Shown here one piece after another: positions 12,561 to 24,784 of a DNA stretch of 64,000 bases (within the stretch, counting starts at the first letter, position 1; the number at the start of each line of letters is the position of its first letter). Origin of the DNA: Apostichopus parvimensis. Taxonomy: Eukaryota > Echinodermata > Holothuroidea > Aspidochirotida > Stichopodidae. The position numbers and the translations under genes are program-made. The DNA lies in contig KN884003.1 of NCBI GenBank assembly GCA_000934455.1, positions 50,479-114,478 of the forward strand, read 5' to 3'. Below the pieces are notes generated by a model, which was not told the origin of the DNA, made no database searches, and saw only the letters and a program-made list of their open reading frames with translations.

Positions 12561-13919
12561 ATACCACTCGCTGCTCACAGTTACACACATGATGCTTCTT
12601 GTTGGATTTGTACAACGTGAAGTCGAACTGTGTGCATAGTTTTACTGCCCAGTCTCAATCTTGTGGTGACTTTTCTAAAATGTACACATGTTGCGTGTTC
12701 ATCTATACATGTTTATACATCATTTTGCAAATCATACTTGTAGCCAGGGCTATAGGGCCCGATTTCAGAATTTCGAAATCGAGTCTTTTTTCCCCTATCG
12801 ACTCAAACTCGGACTAGGTTTTGGGTTGTTGTCTTGCATTCGGACTTGCCTCGGATTCAGGGTCTATCATGAAATCGGCAGTGAAATTCAGGCGCGTATG
12901 TAGGAGGAACTCCCACCTTTCCAACTTCACACAAAAATTCAAAAGTAGGAAAAAGCCTTTTAAACCAAATTATGAACCTATTTGATGTCAAACCAAGGCT
13001 AAGAATGCACTACTTGACGTCTTATTTTGTGTTTGTATATGTAGGGGGGGTGGGGGTGGGAGGTATAGAACCCCAGACGTACCCCGGTCCTACGTGGGAG
13101 TCGGTGTCAACACATGTTCATGTACCAGGCTAGATGATTCCTACACCGTAACTACTGCGCGGCGATTGAGAAATGTTTTCACTTATTAAACTAGATCAAT
13201 AGAGTGGATCATTGCAAGGACGGTTAGTAATTACTGTATCAACACCATGGAGCTATATCCGTAATAGATCCATGAACAACACTAAGCCTGCCTTACCAAT
13301 ATCTCCAGCCTCACGAGCCATGACATCCATGTGACACAAATAGAGTTTTCATACAGTAACCAGTTTTCGAGATCCATCTCCAGTGGAAGGACGGGATTTT
13401 AGGGCGAGTAGGGATATCGTGGCTGAACTTGTTAGAAAAGATATGCATGATAAAAGAAAGGCTTTTCAGTTTGACAAAACATTTACAATATTCCGTAGTA
13501 GTATGCTTATAAGCTCTAAGTGTAAAACGTAAATGACAGTGTCTCAACGTCATTGACCTTTGCCCGTATCTAACCCTCATTCCGAACATGGAAACAGCTC
13601 GTCATAATTTTCCGGCCCGGGTCCTTCCCACTGCCGGTGGTGCGTCCCATAATGATGTTTGTGATTCAGGTATGGTATTTTCCATTGTTGGGTGTTGTGT
13701 TCCTGTTGTGCCATGTTGTTTACAAGAAGTTTATATAATGTTAAATTAATATTGAAAGTGACGAGAGAGGTATTATTAGCATAAGAATTTGGAATGGACC
13801 GAGCAGCTGACTTTACTTTGCCTGTAGCTCAACGCAGGGGATAGGAGCCGGGGGGCACGCATGCCCCCACTTTTTTTCCAAAATAGCAAATGAGCCCTAC
13901 TTGTTATACTTGTCGCGTG

Positions 13920-14513
13920 TATGCGTCATATCGGGTAGACGAATCCTATTGTTTCTGGTGGAGCCTGGAGGTCAAAGGTCATCTGAGCTAGGTCAAACAC
14001 TGAAAAACGTGTAAACTAGTATATTTCAAGATAGGAATCATGGATATTTGTCCTTTGAAGCATGTAGATGCGTCATATTGAGAAAACGAAGCACAGTTTT
14101 TGGAGGAGGTCAAAGTTCATTTGAGGTCACCAGACTTCAAACGCTGAAAACCTTGTTAACAGGATAAATCAAGATAGGAGGCATATGGGTACTTCTCATA
14201 TTTATCATGTAGATGCATGGAATTGAATAGAACTCAATTTGTTTTTGGTGGAGGTCAAAGTTAATCTGGGTCAACAGCGGTCAAATCTGAAAACCTATTA
14301 AACATTTTATCTCATTGTAGAAATCATGGATACTTCTCATACAAAGTATATGAATTTGCCATATTGAGTACAAGAATCCTGTTCTTGGGGTAGGTCAAAG
14401 TTCATTTGAGGTCAAACTCTGGAAACCTTTAAATATGATATGGATATTTCTGATACTTGGTGTTTGGATGCATCACATTGAGTACAAGACCCCTATTGTT
14501 TTTGGTGGAGGTG
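13920..14513 (+). repeat. Degenerate ~120–145-bp tandem repeat carrying AGGTCA-type half-sites
   Basis: Four to five diverged units each start ATGCRTCATATTGAG-like, pass through a TTTTTGGTGGAGGTCAAAG-like block and end with ATCATGGATACTTCTCAT-like text. The AGGTCAAAG core falls at 13969, 14107, 14252 and 14392. Unit lengths vary between about 120 and 145 bp. The first core is AGGTCAAAGGTCA, a perfect direct repeat with 1-bp spacing (DR1). Confidence 0.75.
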
Positions 14514-15383
14514 TGTCTTGCCATATACAGTAGACTGACCTGTGCATATCATGCCAGTGTAATTGTACATCAAAATAATGGTTCAGGATATTTATCATAT
14601 AAGACCTATGTCTGGTGAACAAATAGAAGTCTAGTGCAGTTAAGTCATCGAAAGTTCGAAACCTCAATGAATTTTGCATTCTGGTTCCATTTTGGGAAAT
14701 GTGGACAACACAAATATTTTCTTATTTTTTTTGCCTAATTAAAACACTTATGAAATATATAATAACTTCAGATGAAAACGATTTTGGGTTGCAACTCCTT
14801 ACAAGACAATCAACATAAAAAGACAATGGAAGGACAAAAACATTTTTCATTTATGATATATTGTTGGTATCATACCAAGTTTATGATTATAGGCAAGAAG
14901 TGAAATAACATATAACGTAACATTACACTGGCCTAATCATTAAAAATTGCTGGAACTTCCATTAAATGTAACAAAGATTTATCTTAAATTCATTATGTAC
15001 TGTTGTGTGTATCATTTGAAAAAAAAAGAAGATAAGTGTACGTAGCAGGGTGACCAGCGACAAATGGCGAAAAACGCTAAATTTGCAAAAAATAAAACCC
15101 TAGAAAAAATTAGATATCAGTTTTCACTAACTTTTGTAGTTCCAAAACCATTCGAAGAACTGATTGATATGATGTAGTATAGGGGTCATTTCCAAAAGCA
15201 AGTTAAATCGGTCTATCATACAAACGATATTTAGGAAATAATGCATTAAACTTGAACTGTGGAATTAACAAATCCTTTGATTCAGACCTTTCAAAAAGCC
15301 ACACCAAACTCTCCAGGTCACCTGATTAGATTGTACAATCACGTGATTAGCAACCGAACGCAGAGGAAAACAACGAAAAAGTT

Positions 15384-18300
15384 ATGTCAGATACCCTCCT
15401 GCTTCGAGCCCTGAAAGGGCAACCAACTTCACTCAATTTATCCAGTAAAGACATCGAAAATGTGCCGAAGATAATATCAAAGCTATTAAGGTTGCAAAAT
15501 TTGCAACTGAAGAACAACAGAATTCATGAATTACCAAAGGAAATGTCATTGTTACGGACGGTAATAATGTCCCATTAAAGTTATTGTAGTGTGTATCACT
15601 TTAGCGAAATATGTTGTTCATCACCTAGGCAAGAGCGTAGGCCGAACTAACCATTCCTTCATGCGTGTGTAAGCTAGAAATAGAAACCACAGTTCAAGAA
15701 AAACACATCGGCAAATGCTTTAATGAACTTCAATGATGATATGTACACTTTTAAAATGAATATATTGACTAGGCTACAGACAGCCTAAGTTTGGCCCAGG
15801 TTGTAACACCTTGGACTTGGAAGAGTCTCTTACTTTTGGCAATGATACAAGATTGTGGCATACATTTCTTGTCATTACTAATAATAATTTTGATCTGAGA
15901 GACAGAAGTAGCACAGTTTCAAAGTTTTCCAGTGTGTTCATTCTGAGTAAAGTTATCCAAAGACAAGGTTGCATTTAAAACTTGTCATGTTGTAAACCAA
16001 TTTTCCTTTTTTTTTGCAGCTTACTGTTTTAAACCTTGGTAACAACAAATTAGAAGTTCTCCCAGAAGCTTTATCAGGATTGACTAGTCTTGAAGTTTTA
16101 CATCTGTTTGGCAATAACATCCAACAAATAGACGGAAAAGTTCTGGGTAACTTAATTTTTGTTTAAATTAGCCAAACCCATAAGTTTAACAAATTAGAGG
16201 TCTAGCCAAGCTACTGTGTAGGTTGACAATGTACTTCCAAATTGATAAAGACCGAACCCAATATGACCATATTATTGCAGCTTGAATAGTATAGCTATCC
16301 TCGGTCATGGCCAATTGCTGATGACTCTCCCTGGTATCCACTCCATCCTCTTTTTGTAGTATTGTTCTAGCATAAACATTGGATGACTGGGAATCAACCC
16401 TATGATTATATTAAAGGATGTAGAGAAGGGGCTTGTACAACCTGACAGGGCTATACTCTGTGAAGCTTGAACAGGAATACACTGAGGAGGAGGGGACTGA
16501 ACACTGGTCAGTTATCCCTACACAGTAGAGTCAACATGTACACTGTTAGTCGTGAGCATATATGCCTGTTAGAATATTAACATTAATCATTTCAAAATGA
16601 GTTTTCATTAAATTGTCATTCAGTAAATATTATCGTGATACAGTTCATTTGTAGAATTCTCTGGTACATGCACTGTAAATTCTTTCAGCTCCAATTTCAT
16701 CCATGGGTTATGCTTTTACTTAGCTATCAATGTTCAACATCATATCTCGGACCTAATGCTCACTTGATTTAGATTATTTGCCTTTATGGAGAATATCTTC
16801 AGCTTGTCTGTTTTTTGTTTTTTTGAAATTTTAGGTGGAATGAAAAACCTGAAATTTCTGAACATCAACAATAACAAATTAAAGAACCTTCCTGCAGCAA
16901 TGAACAAGTGAGTGATCTTTCAAGTTACATTGCTAAATCTTCATGTATTTTTTTTCCCATTTGAATTTGGGGAACTGTTATGTGATATGTATCAAAAATG
17001 ATGGTCAAATGCCCATGTTTCTTTACTACGTTCTCTAGAAGCAGGCAGGTTTTTCTTTCTTCAAATTTACATAATTCTGAACCTTTGTACAAACTTGGGA
17101 ATGATCTGTGACAGTACATAAGATCCAGGGACACTTGTAATCTGGGGACGAATCATGAAATCCGGGGACTACCCTCAAAGTTTGGGACGTCTGGTCACCT
17201 TAAAATATGTTAACTAATTATCATTACAGCAGGCCTCAAATTTCACAGTTTTTAGGGCAAGGCCACTGTGGCCTTGAATGGGGCAAAATTTAAAGGGCAC
17301 CAAGGCCATGAGGTAAGGCACCAAGGCCAACTTGCATCTTAACGAAGGGCAACAAGGCCATAAAGAATAAATATCATGAAACAATTTCTGTTCAGGTCCT
17401 GGCGCTGTTTTAATGAAGCAGAACAGTAGAAGGTGGTCTCTCTCACGTTGTTTTCCTTTTTGTCAATAGAATTATTTAACCCTTGGTAATACCGATTCAT
17501 GTTTGTATGACCAAATACCAACGTTAGATAATTGATATGGAAATTTTTTAGTAGATTCAGATGAAATCAATTCCATTAATATGACTGAATCTGCTTTATA
17601 CTGTCTTCCAGACTTGTACATATCCAACATCTCAGCGTAGATGGTAACAAATTGACATCCTTGCCCTCTGAACTCTGTGCCCTGAGTCATTTGGAGGAAT
17701 TCCATGCCGCCAATAATCAACTTACGAGTCTGCCGTTAGAGTTTGGTTTCCTGGCAAAGTTGAAGAAAGTCCACTTACAGAAGAACCAGATCAAGGAACT
17801 ACCAGAAGGCCTCAGTAAATGTGGTTGCTTGGAGGTGATAGATGTCGCTGGAAATGACCTAAGAATATTCCCTTCAGAGGTAAAATTAATTAATGAAATG
17901 AAAAGTGAAACTTACTTTTTATATTTCCTATCTTTCGGTTCATGACAGGAAGTCAATTGTTGGAAGTTAGATAAGAAAAGTGATGGTATTGTTTATTCTT
18001 TACATCACATAGTTGTGAAATTGATATATTTTGTTTCCTATTGCTTTTGGTCTTAGCTACACAAGATGCCATTGAAGGAGCTGTATTGTGAAGAAAACCC
18101 TCTGTTAGATCAATTACCGGTACAGTCTGTACAGGAGGACGAAGTTTTAACGCTCAAGGTAAAATATTTTACTTAACCGCTTGACTTGCTTAGTCGCCTT
18201 GATATCCGTCCTATCAATGTGGCTATCACAAAATTGGTAAGAGATGTGCCCACTTGGTTATCCTGAACCATAAAAAAAATATGTATCTTTGTAATAAACT

Positions 18301-21300
18301 GGGAATTTACCCATCAATCTACCTTTGTGTTGCTATTTTAAATTTTTTTATTCTTTAATTGGCACGATTAGGACTTTGTATTCTTTGTCTAATTTTGATG
18401 GAAGTTGTTTTATCCTACCAACATGCAACAATTTTCTTTTATACATATTTTTCTGAGGTAATTTGTATGTAAAGGCAAACCAGAGTGGTTGTTGATGTAG
18501 TCCATGTATGACATCACAGATTATTCTGATTATTCAGTGTTCAAACATAATAATAATAATAATGATGTTAATAGTACTAATAATAATACTAATAATAATA
18601 ATAAATTCCAATCTTTTATACCTCAACAATGAAACAAACTATTGACCAGTATTAAATGACAGATGAACTACTGTGCATTTTTCCACTTGCCATGACAGCA
18701 GTATCCCTTTAAGTGTAATGAATTATTTCTTTTCTTGAGGATTCAATAAATTCAGATAATTTGTACACATTTTGTAAACAGATCTGAGTTCTCTGTTTTT
18801 ATGAACCTGAAATCGTTATTTTCGAAAAACAACTTGAAATAATCTAAAAGAATTTTTTTCTGATTTTTATGAGATGAGAGGAAAACACTCTTGGCATACT
18901 TACTGAATTTTACAACAGTAATGCTAATCCAGTAAAGGTTCCATATTTTTCTAAAATTGTTGGGTTAATTAAAAATCTAATGTATTCTGGAGATGCACAT
19001 TAAGAGCATGTACTGAGAATAAGAGATTATTAAACTTAAGTTTTATCAAAAAGTGAAGAACATTTTGCAGCTTTACAACATTATTTTAAAATTTATTTTT
19101 CTCTCTTTATCAGGAATTAACAGCAAGATACATTGTAAAACAACTGAAAGAAAGGTAAGTTTCTTAAGATAGACACATACAGTACTGCCTCCATATCTGT
19201 GGGAATAAAGTACTTGACCGTTCTCAATTATTCTAATAATACCAAAAAGAATAATTCAACTTGTTAAAGATGTAGGGCATAGAGAAAATAAGGCATAGAT
19301 GATTCAACCAAATGCTAATCAGGTAAATGGCTGGCATGATGAAGGGAAGGGAAGGATGGAAAAGTTAAGGAAGGGTAGGGAAGTAGGAAAAAATTAAGGA
19401 AAGGAAGGGTAGGGAAGGAGGGAAAAGTTAAGGTAGGGAAGGGCAGGAGGGAAAAGTTAAGGAAGGGAAGGGCAGGAGGGAAAAGTTAAGGAAGGGAAGG
19501 GAAGGGAAGGAGGGAAAAGTTAAGGAAGGGAAGGATGGAGGAGTGACAGACCAATGTCTTTGTGTACTGATGAATAGCTATGTGTCAGTACTATAAACAG
19601 AAGTATTTTCAAATATAAACTGTGATATTTTAAAACCTAAGCTATTTCATTTAAATCCCAAATATAATTTCTGGCTATATGAAACAAATCAGCATGATAT
19701 ACATTTTCTTTCCCCAAACGGCTAAAATAACCATCAAATATGGTTTTAATGATGTAAATGTATATGGATGCAATGTAATCCTAGTGTCCTACCATAGTAC
19801 CCATTGCAAGACCATGAGTAAGGAGACTATCTACAGTGTTTAAGAACATATACTTCCGTCGTGTGTACAACGTACTCCTTGCGTATCTATATATGCCATT
19901 TAAATGTTCCTCCGTTGTGTTTACAAATCGAAAGGCGAAGACTTATGAAAGTTGCCGGAAAGTATTTCTACGAGGACAATCCAGCGTGAGTTGACGGAAA
20001 TTTTAGTTGGACTAACTCTGTCTCCTCGATCACTTCACTAAACATGCACAAAAACTCTTTTCATCTCACTTGGTTGGTGTTTATAACATATATTTTCTTC
20101 TCAATGAAAGCACCATCCATCACTACCCTTATCTGAATTTAATCTTTTGAGTTGCACTGTAATAAATCATATTTTGAATCATTACGAGATATGCAATACA
20201 GAATGACGTTAACAACTTTCGCAAAAGAAATCAAATTCCATTAACTAAACGAAAGAACCATGTGCAAAACATACCTTCCTTTAATTTATTTATCAATATC
20301 TTTGTCTCTTGTTTTTGAACAATTTTGTCAAGTATAGTTTCATATCATTTTGCTAAATGTTTAAATTGATTATGAAAACCCTTTCATAGTCATAGTTTGT
20401 AGATCTTAAGCCTGATTCCAGTGTCCTCTTCATGCATTTTGAGAAATATTAATCAGCAAAGGGTCTAAAGCATAAACACATGGAAAGAATGTTTCATTAA
20501 AACATGTCCTACAGAGGTAAGCTGAGTCACTATTAGATCCAAAGGTAGTTTAAGAAGGTGTAACTTGAAAGGTAGTGTAAAAAAGTTTTTTATTCTATTT
20601 ATTTGCTTCCAGTCCATCTGATATTTTACATCCAACGTTGGAAGCTTAAACATGTTGATCTCAGCAAATCGAACCTCGCTGCAATTTATTAATCATGATG
20701 ATTAGTACTTTATATGTTGATCCAAGTTCTGTTTGTGTGAAAAGTTACCCGCCCAAGATAAAGCCTTGGCATGAAAACCAAGCAAGTTAATCGTTACGAT
20801 CCACTCTTAACCCCAGTCCCCTTGCATCGGTAACCCCCGGCAACTGCGTGTCATGAGGCTGTTAGTTCTATAGTGAAGTATCTTGATTTCAAAACAATGT
20901 TTGGTTAGATTCAAGATAGATATGACTTGTCAAACAGCCTTGGAACCTTCAAGAAAAATCTAAAAACTTACCTGTTCCAAATTTCATTTATGTAACCTTT
21001 ATCTGCTGTTTCTGCAAAGCGCCATGAGCACCTTCGGGCGGATACCGGCACTATACAAAGTGTCCATTATTGTTATATTTATTTTTCTAGTTTTTCTTGT
21101 TCTTAAATGCACTTGAATATGGATTAATCACACAGTGTCTTTCTCATGCACATCTAATGATCAAAATAATCACTCTATATCGTTATTGATTCACCAAGTA
21201 TTTTGTTCTTACTAGCTGTTTCCTTGGTAAGATCAGTTCAGGCTGTCGTATATAGCAAATTCACTTCTGTATGGTAAACACTTAGCCATACTTACCTCAT

Positions 21301-22939
21301 ATCAAACTGATAGCATTACCCAAGCTGGTGGCACATGGATTTTACTGGTGGAAGATATGTGTTTAAGCCCCCTAGTGGGATAAATTGTTTAATACTGGTT
21401 TATACATGAGACTCAAATGGGTAAATTTAAGCCTCCCTCGGCCAATTGCCATACAGGACTCATATGAAGCTCCAATAGTGAAATTCACATTTATGCTTAA
21501 ATTGCTTGGTTTCTTTCTTGGCTAGCTCAAAAGCTAGGAACCAGTCCAGTCCCAGTGGGTCCCCTAGTGGTTAGTATGGTTATGATTATTGTTGATTGGA
21601 TAGTTTGAAAGTCCCTCATGGTGCTGGTTAGGTCCCTCAAAGTAATAACACAGTTAGCGGCCCAAACTAAACTAAACCAGCCCTATGCACATCGCTGACC
21701 ATTTCATAAAAAGATTTGAAATTTGTTTACTTGCTATCAAGGTTAGTTGTAATGAGTCTCTTCAGTGTAAGGTCGAATCCAGTCATTACAAATACTTGTT
21801 TTGATTGCAGTCTAGTTACTTTACTACTTCTATATGGAAAGCTTAACCAACCTTCTGTCAAATTCAAAACCACTCAAAAACAATCTCACATCAACAATTA
21901 TATATATTTTTTAAACAAACACATTTCTATAACAGGTGGTCCTTCATGAGGAGAGCTATCAGACATTATCCAGACATTCGTGATATGCTCGCTCAAGCCA
22001 GCAAGTGCGCCCTCTGTGGTGGCGCATTCCTGAATACTTGGCTGGAATGCGTTTGCTTCATTGACGGTCACAAGGTACGTGGGCTGTTCCTTAAATTTGT
22101 GTCTTCTTCTGCTTTTACGGAAAGATGCAGTCATTGTCTTACAAGAATTCATTGAACCAGTCTTCATGTTGCACAAACGTAACATCACAAGGGATGCATT
22201 CCTGACAGCTTTCAATTCAATTGTACCTCACGTCCCCCCTCTCCACCCCATGATCTACCCTCACCCCCACTTTATCTTCCACTGGTTACACCGTTGGTAC
22301 CATCTTTGATATTACTAGGGTCATCAAGGGTAATTTAAAAAAAAGTCCAAATAGACTTGCTGTGGTGAAACATGTAACTCCAGCCTAAGACAGTTGTACA
22401 GTGTAATGTAGCTAGGGTGCCTTACCATACATATCAAAGATACTGTCCAGTGTATACTATTTTTGGGTTCATTGTAAAGAAATACTACATTTAAAATATC
22501 TGGTACGCAAGGACGAAACACTCTTTATGTTGTTCTCTATGACCCATATGAGACTTTCACTACATAATAAAAGTAACAGAAATGTGCACCATGTATAACA
22601 ACTAAGGTATTGTGATTTTATTTTCTTGAGAACTCCAGTCATTCTTTAGATTTTATCGGATTAAAAATAAGGTCAACCCTTTTTCTTCCCTTTCTTCTTA
22701 AAAATAATGCCTTCCAAATGACTCCATTTCTGGCAATGCTCTTCAAGGGTGATAGAGGATGAAAGCCATGTGACTCAATTCCGATAACATGATGTGATTA
22801 ATAGAGTTGAAATTTTCATCAACAGGAGCTTAAGCTTGATAATTCACCTGGCCGGATACCAATGAGGGCACTCCTCTGCTCATACAAGTGCTTCAACACA
22901 CCAGGTCATCATTTTTATGGAGTTGCCTTTCCACAGTGA
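15384..22939 (+). CDS. LRRC69: LRRC69, leucine-rich repeat protein with C-terminal Cys motif
   Basis: Nine coding exons: 15384–15560, 16020–16146, 16835–16907, 17612–17879, 18057–18158, 19114–19154, 19935–19985, 21936–22074, 22826–22939 (TGA at 22937–22939). They give 363 residues in continuous phase; human LRRC69 has 347. Residues about 15–235 hold roughly nine to ten LRRs of the LxxLxLxxNxLxxLP type (e.g. LTVLNLGNNKLEVLP). Next comes KELYCEENPLLDQLPV, diagnostic for this family. A C-terminal segment follows with C304-x2-C307, a WLEC block (315–318), and C344-S-Y-K-C348. Function is not established. The start MSDTLLLRAL matches the vertebrate MTEKLIIRAL. No signal peptide or membrane segment is seen, so it is probably cytoplasmic. 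Exon 7 (51 bp) could be skipped in frame. Confidence 0.9.
18549..18604. repeat. ATA/AAT microsatellite
   Basis: Interrupted run of AATAAT trinucleotides within the LRRC69 intron between the exons at 18057 and 19114. Confidence 0.8.
19330..19545 (+). repeat. Purine-only minisatellite (GGGAAGG/AAAAGTTAAGG)
   Basis: More than 200 bp that are almost pure purine on the plus strand. The motif is GGGAAGGGAAGG with repeated GGAAAAGTTAAGGAAGGG units of about 25–35 bp. It lies in the LRRC69 intron between exons 6 and 7. Such mirror-like purine tracts can adopt triplex DNA, which is an inference here. Confidence 0.85.
20895..21085 (+). mobile_element. Truncated LINE 3' tail
   Basis: A short coding relic reads LGTFKKNLKTYLFQ (about 20940–20981), a typical end of CR1/Jockey-like ORF2 proteins (S-x-x-x-F-K-x-x-L-K-T-x-L-F). 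It is followed by a GCGCC…GGCGG…ATACAAAG tail ending in TTATTGTTAT. The element is severely 5'-truncated and non-functional. Confidence 0.6.
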
Positions 22940-23944
22940 AGAGTTGGCCAGGTGCAATCCCGGCCTGCTATATCAGGTGCCATTTGGGGAACTGGGTTGG
23001 CTGAGAAAAGTTCTCTCCTTGTTGCGACAAGTAACCGGACGATGTTTATCATTTATTGGGAAGTGGTAATATTTGTAGAATATGATGAGGATATAGTAGC
23101 CCATTTTTGAACATTTTGATATTGAAGGGGTTGTGGTAAGTGCTTTGAAATATATCTATCCATTGGTAAAAGGAGGTATGGTGCTATGTCCAATAGATAA
23201 ATTTCCATCACATTCAATTTTTTTTTAATAATGAAAGAATCCTAAAGATGTTTCTTCTTGGTTTGTTGAAGTCCCAAGAAAACCGACAAAGAAACGTTTT
23301 AGTGGCGGTAATAGTTCTGAGGAACTGAACATTATTGTCATAACCACTGTGTATAAAGTAATTTATATACAACGTTGTCAAATAAATTGATTACTTATGA
23401 ATTGTCCAAGTCTTCAAAGTTTATAAGTTCAGGTTATACAGGGTAGCATAGGTTTCCAAAATGAAGGAAAGTTGAACATAGCATACGAATACTCTCAACA
23501 ATTTTGAATTGGAGAAGCGTACATTTATGTTTCGGGAACGAAGTATCCAAACTGGGATTGTACTACTTCACTTCAACAATTAGTTATATCATCTCCAAAT
23601 TTAGTTTTTTTATTAAACATTGCTCAAAATATTTCAACAATAAATTCCTGGAGAATCTGTTCTTCAAACTTGTTTTAGATGTTAAAAACTGATAAAATGT
23701 ATTACAAGGAGTCTTTGTTACATGAAACATGATTTGTATTTCCGCAAGTTATTATTAGTACTTTACACCTTGATATTCTTTGAAACTTTTTATTATGGTT
23801 CAAAAACTTCAAATAATGTTGTGCTCGTTACATGTTCTGATACCTCGTATGCTTAGAAAACTGTATTTTTAATTCCATAAAGTGTGCTTCCCACATTCTC
23901 TCTAGCTCGATTTCTGTATAAAAGCTTTATTTAAAAAACTTTTT

Positions 23945-24651
23945 TTAAAAAACTGTGCTTCTAGATGTGTGCTAACAGTACTTGTGCTGTTTTAGTATTT
24001 AATATTATTGTATCATAACATTTGTTCAGCATATTAATTGGTAGGCATAATATATAAGTCCTGTATAATGACAATTTTTTTTCTTTTGAGAGTTTCACCA
24101 AACAAGGAATTTATTACTTATTCTCCACATGAATAATTACTTAATCCATCCAGCTTCTGTATATTGGGGTTAGATTTGATGGTTAAGTCTTGTATACATT
24201 CTTCAAAATGTTTGGGGTAAATTAATATAAGTTACACATTTGTAAGATACTCTCCAAAGATCATAAATTGTGGGTTACAATGAGTTAGAAAACAGTGTGC
24301 TACTAGATGTGTGCTTACAGTACTTGTGCTGTTGTTACATTATTATTATACATATATATATTATACATAAATTTTATTATTTGTTAGTCATATTAGTTGG
24401 TACCCTATCGCATTGTGAGTCCTGTATTATGACAGGATTTTGTTGTTTTTGTTGAGAATTTTACAAGGAATTCATGACCTATTCTCCATAGGAGAAGTTA
24501 CTTAATCCATCGAACTGCTGTAAATTGGAGTTTGATTTGATGGTAAAGTCTTGTACACATTCTTCTAAGTATTTGGGGTAATAAATATTAGTTAAACTTT
24601 CACATTTGTAAGATACTCTCCACAGATGATAAGTTGTGGGTTACAATAAGT
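23945..24651 (+). repeat. Tandem duplication, period ~346 bp
   Basis: The phrase GTGTGCTAACAGTACTTGTG near 23965 recurs as GTGTGCTTACAGTACTTGTG near 24309. Both copies continue through TACTTAATCCATC, TTTGGGGTAA and AGATACTCTCCA. Several small indels separate them. The repeat probably lies in LRRC69 3' UTR or flanking DNA. Confidence 0.85.
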
Positions 24652-24740
24652 GGAGGGTGTAAGGTGTTGTACTTATTATTCTTTAGTAATTTGATTAAAG
24701 TTAAACTTATTTTACTGATCCGTCCAATCAAAGTTTTGTA

Positions 24741-24784
24741 AATAAAAGGAGAAATCAAATATTCATTCTGTCTGCTGTTTTATT
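24741..24784. terminator. Facing poly(A) signals for LRRC69 (+) and FEN1 (−)
   Basis: A plus-strand AATAAA at 24741–24746 and a minus-strand AATAAA (TTTATT at 24779–24784) point at each other 32 bp apart. If both are used, the transcripts of the convergent genes would end almost at the same point. LRRC69 also has a nearer AATAAA at 23381. Use of these signals is inferred. Confidence 0.45.

Larger units (their letters stand above)
12362..15383. other. Divergent intergenic region between TPX2 and LRRC69
   Basis: About 3 kb separates two start codons that point away from each other. It contains the likely TPX2 promoter, a G-rich patch near 13046–13062, a repeat array at about 13920–14513 and the LRRC69 upstream region. 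An oppositely facing GGGGGGCACGCATGCCCCC-like palindromic patch near 13850–13867 suggests another transposon remnant. No gene is recognised. Confidence 0.7.

Noticed and set aside
21898-22215. 105-codon minus-strand frame
   Set aside because: Antisense shadow of LRRC69 exon 8, whose plus-strand translation matches the family.
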